Source: Arthrobacter sp. OY3WO11 (GTDB taxonomy: Bacteria > Actinomycetota > Actinomycetes > Actinomycetales > Micrococcaceae). Taken from it: a DNA stretch of 64,000 bases. This document shows, piece by piece, positions 17,674 through 26,413 of this stretch. The position numbers and the translations under genes were made by a program. The stretch spans positions 190,079 through 254,078 of the forward strand of contig NZ_LWLP01000001.1 in assembly GCF_001641125.1 (NCBI RefSeq). Direction: 5' to 3'. Each line of letters begins with the position of its first letter. The stretch's first letter is position 1. The notes beneath the pieces were generated by a model that saw only the letters and a program-made list of their open reading frames with translations, was not told the DNA's origin and did not search any database.

Positions 17674-18840
17674 GTGGCCACCGAATCAGCTGTTGCACGC
17701 ATCGAAGTAATGAAGCCCTGGCTGGGGCAGGAGGAAGCCCACGCGCTTGCCGAGGTGGTCTTCTCCGGATGCGTCACCCAGGGTCCGAAAGTCAAGGAGT
17801 TCGAGGCCGACTTCGCAGCCGCACAGGGGGCCCGGTTCGCAGTGGCCACGTCGAGTTGCACCACCGCGCTGCATTTGGCCCTCGTGGTGGCGGGAATCGG
17901 TCCAGGTGACGACGTCGTTGTGCCGTCACTGTCCTATATCGCCACGGCCAACGCCGTGACGTACGTCGGCGCGCGCCCTGTCTTCTGCGACGTGGATCCT
18001 GCCACGGGCAACGTGACCGCGGAGACCATCCATGCCGCCCTGACCCTGGATACCCGGGCGGTGATCGTGGTGGACCAGGGCGGAGTGCCTGTGGACCTGG
18101 ACCCCATCCGCGATCTGTGCGACCGCCATGAAATAACGGTCATCGAAGACGCTGCCTGCGCGGTGGGCTCGCAGTACAAAGGAAAGCCGGTGGGAGCCGG
18201 CGCCCACATCACCGTCTGGTCCTTTCATCCCAACCACATCCTCACCACCGGGGAAGGCGGCATGCTCACCACCCGGCGGGCGGACTGGGCGGCCCGTGCC
18301 CGGGCCCTGCGGGAACATTCGAGCAGCCTGGCAGCCCTCAACCGGGAAGAACTGTTCCTGTCGCCCCGCGAGGTCTGCCTCGAAGTTGGCTTCGACTACC
18401 GCATGACCGACCTGCAGGCCGCCGTCGGAATCATCCAATTGCGGCGGCTGCCGGAAATGGTGGAACGGCGCCGGAAGATCGCGGGCATGTACGTTGCCGC
18501 CCTCAAAAACCTCCAAGGCCTGAGGATCGTGTCCGATCCTCCGTATGGCACCACGAACTACCAATCCCTGTGGCTGGAAGTCCTCCCCGGATTCCCCATG
18601 ACCCGCGAGGCCCTGCTGGAAAGGCTGGCCGACGCCGGTATCACCGCGCGGCGCGGGGCGTACGCCGCGCACCGCCAGCCGGCGTACCGCTGGCGCGACA
18701 ACGGCAACGCCAGGCTCCAGTCCACGGAGCGGCTGAGCGACCGCACCCTGGTCCTCCCTGTGTTCCATGAGATCGACTCGTCCAGCATCAACCGCGTCAT
18801 CAACGCCATCCGGAACGCAGCGCACCCGGTGGGCACGTGA
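17674..18840 (+). CDS. DegT/DnrJ/EryC1-family PLP enzyme with His in place of the catalytic Lys
   Basis: Sugar-nucleotide PLP enzyme of 388 aa. Normal family features are TSSCTTALHLAL (phosphate site), VIEDAACAVGSQYKGKPVG (PLP aspartate) and a tail with the usual small domain. In the internal-aldimine motif, normally SFHP-x-K-x-(I/L)TTGEGG, the sequence is SFHPNHILTTGEGGM: codon 188 is CAC (18235-18237), His. In the known family this replacement marks ColD (sugar 3-dehydratase) and E1/DdhC-type enzymes rather than aminotransferases. The C-x57-C-type iron-sulfur cluster of E1 is not evident, so a ColD-like reaction or a diverged function is more likely. The GTG start follows AGGAAAG. The stop overlaps the next GTG. 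Confidence 0.88.
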   Translation: MATESAVARIEVMKPWLGQEEAHALAEVVFSGCVTQGPKVKEFEADFAAAQGARFAVATSSCTTALHLALVVAGIGPGDDVVVPSLSYIATANAVTYVGARPVFCDVDPATGNVTAETIHAALTLDTRAVIVVDQGGVPVDLDPIRDLCDRHEITVIEDAACAVGSQYKGKPVGAGAHITVWSFHPNHILTTGEGGMLTTRRADWAARARALREHSSSLAALNREELFLSPREVCLEVGFDYRMTDLQAAVGIIQLRRLPEMVERRRKIAGMYVAALKNLQGLRIVSDPPYGTTNYQSLWLEVLPGFPMTREALLERLADAGITARRGAYAAHRQPAYRWRDNGNARLQSTERLSDRTLVLPVFHEIDSSSINRVINAIRNAAHPVGT

Positions 18841-19502
18841 GTGAGCTGATCCTTATTTCAGTGAGCGGCCTTGCCCGTGAAGTCCTGGCGATGGTGCGCA
18901 GCAGTGGCCAGTACGACGTCGTTGGCCTGCTGGACGATGACAAGGAGATGGCTGGCGTCACCGTGGACGGGGCGCCGGTCCTGGGGAGCATCGATGATGC
19001 CGCCAACTACACCCATGCGTTCCTGCTGGTGTGCCTGGCGTCCGGGAAGGCACGGGAAGCCGTGGTGGACCGCCTCACGTCCCTGGGCATCCATGAATCG
19101 CGGTATGCAACAGCCGTGGATCCTTCGGTCCAGTACCCCGAGGGATGCCGGATTGGGCGGGGAAGCATCCTGTTGCGCAATGTCACCCTGACAGCCGCCG
19201 TCACCCTGGGCTCACACGTGGTGGCAATGCCCTCGGTGACTTTCACCCACGACGACGACGTGGCGGACTTTGCGACGTTCGGCGCAGGCGCGTCATTGGG
19301 CGGCGGCGTCCGGATAGGGAAGGCTGCCTACCTCGGCATGAATTCCAGCGTCCGCGACAGGACGTCGGTGGGAGACTATGCCACAGTGGGCATGGGCGCT
19401 GCCGTGCTCAGCAACGTCCCGGCCGGAGAAACGTGGGTCGGAGTCCCCGCCCACGAAATTGACCAGCACCTGTTTACTTTCGGAAAGGAACCGTCCCGCT
19501 AG
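18837..19502 (+). CDS. NeuD/PglD-type hexapeptide sugar acyltransferase
   Basis: Left-handed beta-helix acyltransferase of 221 aa that would acylate (probably acetylate) an amino or hydroxy sugar nucleotide. The N-terminal ~80 residues form a Rossmann-like substrate domain (GLAREVLAMVRSSGQYDVVG). From ~100 on there are hexapeptide repeats (RIGRGSILLRNVTLTAAVTL, VRIGKAAYLGMNSSV). The likely catalytic His is in FTHDDDVADFATF. It starts at a GTG overlapping the DegT stop (GTGA), so it is coupled to it. The stop overlaps the end of the convergent aminopeptidase by four bases. Confidence 0.87.
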   Translation: MSELILISVSGLAREVLAMVRSSGQYDVVGLLDDDKEMAGVTVDGAPVLGSIDDAANYTHAFLLVCLASGKAREAVVDRLTSLGIHESRYATAVDPSVQYPEGCRIGRGSILLRNVTLTAAVTLGSHVVAMPSVTFTHDDDVADFATFGAGASLGGGVRIGKAAYLGMNSSVRDRTSVGDYATVGMGAAVLSNVPAGETWVGVPAHEIDQHLFTFGKEPSR

Positions 19503-20800
19503 GCGGCAGTCCGGAAAAACAGCCCGGTCACCGCAGCCAGGCGCCAGGGATCCTCCACGCCGCACAGCTCCCGCGCGGAATGCATCGAGAGCAGCGGAAC
19601 GCCCACGTCCACCGTCCGGATCCCCAGGCGGGTGGCGGTCAGCGGACCGATGGTGGAACCGCACGGAATCGCGTTGTTGGACACGAACTCCTGGTAAGGC
19701 ACGCCGGCATCAGCACACAGGCGGGCCCACAGCGCCGCACCGGAGGCGTCGGTGGCATAGCGCTGGTTTGCATTGATCTTCAGGAGCGGTCCGCCGTTCA
19801 GCACCGGATGGTTGGCGGGGTCGTGCCGCTCCGCGTAGTTGGGGTGCACAGCGTGGCCGGCGTCCGCGGACACACAGAAGGACGCCGCCAGTGCCTGCCG
19901 GCGCTGGCTCACCGTGGCGCCCAGCCCGTCAGAGATCCGCACCAGGACATCCTCAAGGATGGGTCCGCAGGCGCCCGAGCGGGAGTTGGAGCCGATCTCC
20001 TCATGGTCGAACGCCGCAAGGACGGCAATCGGGCTGCCGGTACGGGGCGCGGACGCGTGCGCGATCAACGCCGCCAGCCCCGCATGGGTCGAGGACAGGT
20101 TGTCCAGGCGCCCGGAAGCAAAAAACTCACTGTTGCCCCCGAAAACCGAAGGGGTCTGCGTATCCGCCATGACGACGTCGTACCCGCCAATCCGGGCAGG
20201 GTCCACGGAAGCGCCGGAAACGTGGGAAGCCAGCACGGCCAGCAGGTCGGCATCCGCAGGATTGCCGAGCCCCCACACCGGATTCATGTGGCGCTGCTTA
20301 TCCAGGGTCAGGCCATCGTTGACTGCGCGGTCCAGGTGGATGGCCAGCTGCGGGAACCGGAGCATTGGCCCGGTGGCGGTCAGGTGCTCGGTGCCGTCCA
20401 GCATGACCAGGCGGCCGGCCAGCTGCAGTTCCCGGTCAAGCCAGGAGTTCAGCAGCGGCCCGCCGTACACCTCCACGCCCGCCTGCAGCCAGCCGTGGGC
20501 ACCCGTGGTGGGCTTGGGCTTGAGCTTGAAGGTGGGCGAATCCGTATGCGCGCCCAGGATGTTGAACCCGGTGGCCGGCCCTGCCCCTTCGGGAACAACC
20601 CAGGCGATCAAGGCGCCGTCCCGGATGATGAAGTACTGTCCCGGTCCGCCCTCCCAAGGCTGCAGTTCATCCAGGCGGACAAACCCTGCCGCCTCCAGCC
20701 GCCGCCCCGCTTCGTGCACGGCGTGAAAGCTCGACGGCGACGCGCTGACGTAGGCGGCAAGGTCCTGGATATGGTCTGCGGCGGAGGCAAGGGAAGGCAT
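19499..20800 (-). CDS. apeB: M18-family aminopeptidase
   Basis: Zinc-dependent cytosolic aminopeptidase of 433 aa, removing N-terminal, often acidic, residues in peptide turnover. The M18 signatures are ILGAHTDSPTFKLKPKP (metal His and Asp, near residues 85-100), AFDHEEIGSNSRSGA (catalytic Glu pair near 265-280) and SMHSARELCGVEDPW at the C-terminus (last metal His). Full family length. It reads toward the polysaccharide locus and shares four bases with the end of the acyltransferase. The symbol follows actinobacterial naming of M18 enzymes. Confidence 0.92.
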   Translation of the reverse strand: MPSLASAADHIQDLAAYVSASPSSFHAVHEAGRRLEAAGFVRLDELQPWEGGPGQYFIIRDGALIAWVVPEGAGPATGFNILGAHTDSPTFKLKPKPTTGAHGWLQAGVEVYGGPLLNSWLDRELQLAGRLVMLDGTEHLTATGPMLRFPQLAIHLDRAVNDGLTLDKQRHMNPVWGLGNPADADLLAVLASHVSGASVDPARIGGYDVVMADTQTPSVFGGNSEFFASGRLDNLSSTHAGLAALIAHASAPRTGSPIAVLAAFDHEEIGSNSRSGACGPILEDVLVRISDGLGATVSQRRQALAASFCVSADAGHAVHPNYAERHDPANHPVLNGGPLLKINANQRYATDASGAALWARLCADAGVPYQEFVSNNAIPCGSTIGPLTATRLGIRTVDVGVPLLSMHSARELCGVEDPWRLAAVTGLFFRTAA

Positions 20801-20834
20801 GGTCTCGAGTCTAGACGGCGTTGGGCCGCGGGTC

Positions 20835-21527
20835 TCAGTAGTCCGGGTTGCTCGGCACCACCAGGCCGGTTTCGTACGCGTACACCACGGCCTGGACCCG
20901 GTCGCGCAGGTGGAGCTTGGTGAGGATGCGGCGCACGTGGGTTTTCACGGTCGCTTCCGAGAGGTAGTACCGGTGGGCGATTTCGGCATTGGACAGCCCC
21001 TCGGCCATCGCCTCCAGCATCTCCGTTTCCCGCGGGGTCAGGTCCGCCAGCAGGGGGTCCGGTGCAGGAACGGCCGGGGCCGGGCGGGCGGCACCCCTGA
21101 CATATGTTTCCAGCAGCCGCTGCGTGACGCGCGGCGCCACCACGGCGTCCCCGCTGGCCACCACCCGGACAGCGCTGACCAACTCCGACGGCGCCACGTC
21201 CTTGAGGAGGAAGGCCGAGGCTCCTGCCTGGAGGCCGGCAAAGGCATACTCGTCCACGTCAAAGGTGGTCAGGATGATGATCCGGGCACAGGAACCGGAG
21301 GCCGTGATGGCCCGCGTGGCCTCGATGCCGTCCAGCACGGGCATGCGGACGTCCATCAGCACTACGTCCGGGTTAAGCTCCCGGGCCTGCCGGACGGCGT
21401 CGGCCCCGTCCGAGGCTTCCCCAACAATCCGCAGATCCTCTTCACCCTCCAGGATCAGGCGGAATCCCATCCGGAGCAGCGGCTGGTCATCAGCCAGCAG
21501 GACGTTGATGGGTGCGTTTCCAGTCAT
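20835..21527 (-). CDS. NarL/LuxR-type response regulator
   Basis: Response regulator of 230 aa. The receiver has the phosphorylation Asp in VVLMDVRMPVLDG (about residue 57), Thr in IIILTTFD and Lys in FLLKDVAP. The C-terminal LuxR helix-turn-helix is LTPRETEMLEAMAEGLSNAE and following. Its start overlaps the kinase stop by four bases (21524-21527). It is the last gene of the ABC transporter-kinase-regulator operon and probably controls that transporter. Confidence 0.93.
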   Translation of the reverse strand: MTGNAPINVLLADDQPLLRMGFRLILEGEEDLRIVGEASDGADAVRQARELNPDVVLMDVRMPVLDGIEATRAITASGSCARIIILTTFDVDEYAFAGLQAGASAFLLKDVAPSELVSAVRVVASGDAVVAPRVTQRLLETYVRGAARPAPAVPAPDPLLADLTPRETEMLEAMAEGLSNAEIAHRYYLSEATVKTHVRRILTKLHLRDRVQAVVYAYETGLVVPSNPDY

Positions 21528-22876
21528 GGGTTGCCTTGCAGTTGGTAGGGGCGGATGGAATCGGCGGAGTCGTCTCCGGGCCAGGACAGGACGGCGTGCA
21601 CGCGCCAGCCCCGGCCGCTGGGCCCCGCTTCCACGGAGCCGGAATAGATCCTGGAGCGCTCAGCCATACCCGCCAGCCCCTGTCCGGATCCATGGGAACC
21701 AGCAGCACCGGACGGGGAAGTACCTCCATCCTGGGCGGGGTGCCCGGTCACTCCGGCGCCGTCGTCGAGCACGTCAATGGTCACCGTGGAGCCGGAGCGG
21801 ACAACGGTGACATCCACCCGCGTCAGGGCGCGGCCGTAGCGGAGCACGTTGGTGAGCGATTCCTGAACGATCCGGTACACGGTGAGCTGGAACGCCGCAT
21901 CGCCTGGCAGGGCAGGGCCGGTGTGGGAGTAGTGCAGCGGAAGGCCCGCGGTGCGGAAGCCTTCCAGCAGGCTGGCCAGGCTGTCCCCGGCGGTCAGCGG
22001 CGGCCGGGGCGCGGCGCTCCCCGTGTCATCACGCAGGACGCCGAGGACCCGGCGCATGTCGGCGAGGGCGGTACGTCCCGTGCGGGACAGTTCGCCGAGC
22101 ACCTCGCCGGCGCGCTCCGGGCTTTTCCGGACCACGACGGCGGCACCATCGGACAGGCTGATCATCACCGTCAGCGAGTGGGCCACCACATCGTGCATTT
22201 CGCGTGCAATCCGGTTCCGTTCGTTGACGGAGGCAAGACTCGCGGTCCGGGCGGCCCAGGCGGCAACCTCCTGCTCGTGCTCACGGCGTTGCCGGACGCT
22301 GATGCCGAGGCCGGTGGCCAGGATGTTGGACAGGGCTATGCTGGCACCGGTGGCGATGCTGGTCAGGAGGTGGAAATCTCCCGGGTTGACTCCCGGATCG
22401 TGGACGAAGGAGTTTTCCATGGGTCCCACGGCTGCCAGGAGATAGAGGAGTGCCAGCGGGGCCGTGGCCGCGGCCATGGTAGCGAGCGCGAAGCGGCGGG
22501 TGTGGGCCACGGCCACGGCATAGAGCGAGAACCACAGTCCCGCGGACACATTGGAGCCCCAGGGGTGGAGCAGGGTGACTGCCACTTCCACCACCGCGAC
22601 GAAATCCACCAGGCCAACAGGGTAGAACCGCCGCAGGAACAGGGATCCGGCCACCAGCACCAGCAGGGCGGCTGCAAGCCAGTTGCCGGATGTGGCGGCG
22701 TCCACCACGGTGGGTGCCACCAAGAGGCTGTAGCTGGCGGCCACTACACCGTCCATGACCAGCGGGCGCCGCTGCAAATACCGGCGGAGCCGCCCTTTGC
22801 GCCTTGCCGTGAGCTCGGCAAAGGACGCGTCGGCCTGCCCGGCCGGCGCGTCCTTGGTAAATGCCGTTTGGTTCAT
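21524..22876 (-). CDS. Sensor histidine kinase, HisKA_3 (NarX/LiaS-like) type
   Basis: Membrane sensor kinase of 450 aa with about five or six N-terminal helices and no large outside domain, so it probably senses the membrane or its transporter. The phosphoacceptor is in RIAREMHDVVAHSLTVMI (near residue 245). The ATPase domain has DVLDDGAGV (G1-like) and SGQGLAGMAERSRIYSG. The stop overlaps the regulator start, and the permease gene ends 27 bases upstream. Confidence 0.92.
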   Translation of the reverse strand: MNQTAFTKDAPAGQADASFAELTARRKGRLRRYLQRRPLVMDGVVAASYSLLVAPTVVDAATSGNWLAAALLVLVAGSLFLRRFYPVGLVDFVAVVEVAVTLLHPWGSNVSAGLWFSLYAVAVAHTRRFALATMAAATAPLALLYLLAAVGPMENSFVHDPGVNPGDFHLLTSIATGASIALSNILATGLGISVRQRREHEQEVAAWAARTASLASVNERNRIAREMHDVVAHSLTVMISLSDGAAVVVRKSPERAGEVLGELSRTGRTALADMRRVLGVLRDDTGSAAPRPPLTAGDSLASLLEGFRTAGLPLHYSHTGPALPGDAAFQLTVYRIVQESLTNVLRYGRALTRVDVTVVRSGSTVTIDVLDDGAGVTGHPAQDGGTSPSGAAGSHGSGQGLAGMAERSRIYSGSVEAGPSGRGWRVHAVLSWPGDDSADSIRPYQLQGNP

Positions 22877-22903
22877 ACGTCGGGGTTGCCCGTTCCGTGG
22901 GTG

Positions 22904-23755
22904 CTAGACGTCGCGCTTCTTCAAGATGATCATGGCTGCAGCCACGGGAACAACCACCCACACACCAAGCCACGTCCAGGCCTGCCAGACCTCCAGTGCG
23001 TCTTCCGCGGGCGCGGCTGTGACGATCCGTTCAAAGAGGCTGTCCGGCAGGTACTTCCGCGCTTCCTCGAAGAATTCCCCGGGGATGAGCTGAAAGGCGA
23101 TGGGAACCACGAAGAACAGCCCCACCAGGGACATGATTCCCCCCGCTGAATTGCGCAGGAGTGTCCCCAGGGACATGCCGATTGCCGCGACTGCTGCCAC
23201 GTACACGCCGCTGACCAGCAGGAGGCGCCGGGAATGGTCGGAACCGAGGTCGATATCAAAACCGTAGTTGTCCAAAATGGGGGTGGCCGCTACGTACGCG
23301 AGCAGGGACGACGCCACGGTCACCACGAAGGCACACGCCGTCACCACCAGCAGCTTCGCGATGAAGGCCGGGGTACGTTTGGGGACCGCCGAGAAGGTGG
23401 ACCTTGCCATGCCGGTGGTGAATTCCGAGCTCATGAGCAGAACCGCCAGGGATCCGATAATGAGCTGCGCGAAAGCGATGCCGGATGTCGGGATTCCCGC
23501 CGTAAGATCAGCGCCCTGGGCGGCGAAGGCCGCAGCTGCCTGGGGATCGTTCCGGGATGCTTCGGAAAACTGTCCGATGCCCCAGGCGTTCAGGGCGGCA
23601 AAGCCCACCATCACCAGCACGGTTGATCCCACCAGGATCAGGGTGGAGAGGAGCGTCCGGAACTTGATGAACTCCGAGTTGAGGACACGCAGGAAACTGG
23701 GACCGGGGGCAGCCGTGCCGTGCGGCCGGCTGGATTGAAGTGCTGCTGTGCTCAT
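22904..23755 (-). CDS. ABC-2-type transporter permease
   Basis: Membrane subunit of 283 aa with about six helices, of the ABC-2 branch that includes bacitracin/daunorubicin-type exporters. The start of the helical region (LNSEFIKFRTLLSTLILVGS) is the common opening of this family. Its ATG overlaps the stop of the ATPase gene by four bases (23752-23755). With the ATPase it forms an exporter; linkage to a histidine kinase and response regulator suggests induction by an envelope stress or antibiotic. The substrate is unknown. Confidence 0.88.
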   Translation of the reverse strand: MSTAALQSSRPHGTAAPGPSFLRVLNSEFIKFRTLLSTLILVGSTVLVMVGFAALNAWGIGQFSEASRNDPQAAAAFAAQGADLTAGIPTSGIAFAQLIIGSLAVLLMSSEFTTGMARSTFSAVPKRTPAFIAKLLVVTACAFVVTVASSLLAYVAATPILDNYGFDIDLGSDHSRRLLLVSGVYVAAVAAIGMSLGTLLRNSAGGIMSLVGLFFVVPIAFQLIPGEFFEEARKYLPDSLFERIVTAAPAEDALEVWQAWTWLGVWVVVPVAAAMIILKKRDV

Positions 23756-24699
23756 TGCTGTCCTCCGGTCTGGGTGGGCGCCGCAGCTCCCGTGGTGATG
23801 AGGGAGTGGTACTCCACCTCGTCCTTGGTCAGTTCCATGTACGCCTCCTCGAGGCTTGCCTGGAGGGGAGTGAGCTCGTAGACCATAATCCTGTTGTCCA
23901 GGGCTGTCCGGGCGATGTCCCTGGCGGGCAGGCCCGTGACCTCAAGGAGTTCGTGGTCCTGGACCTCTACTGAGACGCCGTCGTCCGCCAGAAGGCGCAT
24001 GAGCTGCTCCGGCTGGTCCGTCCGGACGCGGGCACGGGACTGGCCCTTGCCTGTGATGATTTCGCCGATAGGGGCATCAGCAATGATCCTGCCGCGGCCA
24101 ATGACAATCAGGTGGTCGGCGGTCATGGCCATCTCGCTCATCAGGTGGCTGGACAGGAACACTGTCCGCCCTTCCGATGCCAGGTACTTCACCAGGTTCC
24201 GCACCCAGACCACACCCTCCGGGTCCAGGCCGTTGACCGGTTCGTCGAGGATGATGGTTTGCGGGTCTCCCAGCAGTGCTGCGGCAATGCCCAGGCGCTG
24301 CCCCATTCCAAGGGAGAACCCCTTCACCTTCTTTCTGGCCACCTCCCCCAGGCCGGTCATCTCGATGACTTCCTGAACCCGCTTCCTTGGAATACTGTGG
24401 GTCGCGGCCATGGCCAGGAGATGGTTGTACGCGGTGCGGCCGGTGTGGACGGCTTTGGCGTCAAGGAGCGAGCCCACTTCGCGCAGGGGTGCGGCATGCT
24501 GCGCGAACGGCACCCCGTTCACGGTGACGGAACCCGACGTCGGCCGGTCCAGTCCCATGATCATCCTCATGGTGGTGGACTTTCCTGCGCCGTTGGGTCC
24601 CAGGAAACCGGTAACGCGGCCTGCCTGGACGGTGAAGCTGACCCCGTCCACGGCGGTTTTTTCGCCGTAGACCTTGGTCAGCCCTGTTGCCTCAATCAT
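23752..24699 (-). CDS. ABC transporter ATP-binding protein
   Basis: Nucleotide-binding subunit of 315 aa. Walker A GPNGAGKSTTMRMI, signature FSLGMGQRLGIAAALLG, Walker B IILDEPVNGLDPEG and the switch His (LSSHLMSEM) are all intact. The extra ~90 C-terminal residues resemble the regulatory tail of the DrrA/CcmA group. First gene of the four-gene minus-strand operon with the permease, kinase and regulator. Confidence 0.93.
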   Translation of the reverse strand: MIEATGLTKVYGEKTAVDGVSFTVQAGRVTGFLGPNGAGKSTTMRMIMGLDRPTSGSVTVNGVPFAQHAAPLREVGSLLDAKAVHTGRTAYNHLLAMAATHSIPRKRVQEVIEMTGLGEVARKKVKGFSLGMGQRLGIAAALLGDPQTIILDEPVNGLDPEGVVWVRNLVKYLASEGRTVFLSSHLMSEMAMTADHLIVIGRGRIIADAPIGEIITGKGQSRARVRTDQPEQLMRLLADDGVSVEVQDHELLEVTGLPARDIARTALDNRIMVYELTPLQASLEEAYMELTKDEVEYHSLITTGAAAPTQTGGQQ

Positions 24700-24848
24700 G
24701 GAGTGTTCCTTCGAACGGCAGCTTTTGACTGCGGGATGCGTTGCAGAAGACTGGTACGCACCACGCTACCCACGGCCGGGGAGTATTTCGCCGGTCTCAG
24801 GGATGATTCAGGGACAGGTCAGGGTAGTCCCCGTGGATGACCGGGTGA

Positions 24849-26348
24849 TCATTGGGGCTGTGGCGAGTAGTAGGCAAGGGCCCTGCGGCGCACCGTGTAC
24901 TCGACGCTGCGCACGCCGGCCAGCGCCTCACCGTCCACCGCCAAAGCCATCGGCGAGCCACCGGCATCAATGCGCACCCGGGTTCCCTCTGAGAGATGGG
25001 TGATGCGCGAGGATGCCACGGTACCCGTCAGCACCGACCACAGCAGCCGTATCCGGGCGAATGACTCGTCCGCTGTGATCATGCGGACGTCCAGGACGCC
25101 GTCGTCCATCACGGGCCGGAACAAGGGGGCGTGGTCACGCGGGTAGTACCGGCCCCGTCCCACGTAGGAGATCCACACCTTGTGCGGCCTGCCGTCGACT
25201 GTGAGGGTGGTGGGGGTTCCGGCCGCGAAGGTGCGGAACATTGCCACCACACCGGCCAGGGGTTTTCCCAGCGCAGGCTGCAGCTGTCCCCGGCGGCGCA
25301 CGAAGTTCGGGTAGAGGCCAACGCTGGAGGTGTTCAGCATGGTCAGCTGTGCCCTTTCCGGGCTGCCGGCCAATCCGCGCTCCACCGTGGCGATCCCTAT
25401 GTCTGCCAGCGCTGCTTCTCCCCTGGAAGCGGCGGCTACGGCCTCCCTGAGGCTGCCGGTGCCGGCGTCCCGGGCAAAGTGGTTCAGGGTACCGCCGGGA
25501 AGGACCAGCAGGGGAAGGACATGCTCGACGGCGGCAGCTGCCGCGGCTCCGACGGTCCCGTCGCTGCCCCACACCCCGAGTGCACGGGTGCCGGGATGTT
25601 CCGCTGCCAGCCGGATCTCGCGGAGCAGGTCCTGGTCCGGATGGACCGGGGTAATATGCGCCTTGGGGAATACCTCCCGCAGGGCGGCAGCCGTCTCCTC
25701 CGTGAAGGATCCACCCAGGGTGTTGACCACAATGCTGAGCCCCATGCCGCCGGGAAGTTCCGGCGCCGTGGTCCACGTTCGGGCCACGTCTGGAAAAGGG
25801 GGGCGCACCGGCCACCACCTGCGCGTCAGGAAGGCAGCGCCGGCACCTAGGGCGGAGCCGAAGAAGACATCCGAAGGCCAGTGGGCTCCGGTGTGTACGC
25901 GTGAATAGGCTACACCCGCCGCTATCGGAGCCAGGGCGGCCCCAATGACGGGCTGGACAAGTCCTGCTCCCACTGCGAAAGCGACGGCCGAGGCGGAGTG
26001 GCCGGATGGCATGGAGGAGCTCGTCGGCTGGGGGTGGACGAACCGGAACACCGGAAGATGTTCCGGCAGCGGCCGCGCCCGGGGGAGCAGGGTTTTGAAG
26101 CCGACGTTCGTGACGGCGGAAGCCACTGCCTGGGCGATGAGGCCATGCAGTGCCGCACGGCGTGGCCGTCCCGGAAAGGCAGCCATCGCTGCAGCAGCGG
26201 CGAGCCAGAGTTTTCCGTGGTTGGCTGAGGCGGAGAGTCGGCGGAAGAAGGCATCATGGTTCCCTCCCGGAAGATCCGAGACATGCCGCACCAGGTATTT
26301 ATCCAGGCGGCTGATCCACCGATGGCTTCCGCGCCATGTGCTCTGCAT
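24849..26348 (-). CDS. PAP2 phosphatase / diacylglycerol-kinase-like fusion
   Basis: Bifunctional lipid enzyme of 499 aa. The N-terminal PAP2 domain has all three motifs: KTLLPRARPLP, SSMPSGHSAS and SRVHTGAHWPSD. From about residue 205 a diacylglycerol/sphingosine-kinase-like catalytic domain follows, with VLPGGTLNHFARDAG. Its usual GGDGT loop reads WGSDGTVG (Ser for the second Gly), so kinase activity is uncertain. It probably acts on phospholipid or polyprenyl-phosphate substrates at the membrane. Stand-alone transcription unit. Confidence 0.88.
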   Translation of the reverse strand: MQSTWRGSHRWISRLDKYLVRHVSDLPGGNHDAFFRRLSASANHGKLWLAAAAAMAAFPGRPRRAALHGLIAQAVASAVTNVGFKTLLPRARPLPEHLPVFRFVHPQPTSSSMPSGHSASAVAFAVGAGLVQPVIGAALAPIAAGVAYSRVHTGAHWPSDVFFGSALGAGAAFLTRRWWPVRPPFPDVARTWTTAPELPGGMGLSIVVNTLGGSFTEETAAALREVFPKAHITPVHPDQDLLREIRLAAEHPGTRALGVWGSDGTVGAAAAAAVEHVLPLLVLPGGTLNHFARDAGTGSLREAVAAASRGEAALADIGIATVERGLAGSPERAQLTMLNTSSVGLYPNFVRRRGQLQPALGKPLAGVVAMFRTFAAGTPTTLTVDGRPHKVWISYVGRGRYYPRDHAPLFRPVMDDGVLDVRMITADESFARIRLLWSVLTGTVASSRITHLSEGTRVRIDAGGSPMALAVDGEALAGVRSVEYTVRRRALAYYSPQPQ

Positions 26349-26413
26349 TCAATTACCCTACCGCCCAGTGAATGGAGGTTTTCCAGCCTTGCGGAAAAGC
26401 CCGTTCACCGTGC

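Noticed and set aside
19580..20923. 447-codon frame opposite the M18 aminopeptidase
   Set aside because: Shadow; the minus-strand frame carries all M18 metal motifs.
21512..23149. Long open frame (545 codons) opposite the histidine kinase and permease genes
   Set aside because: Antisense shadow of GC-rich genes; low-complexity Gly/His/Gln-rich product, no family motif, no ribosome site.
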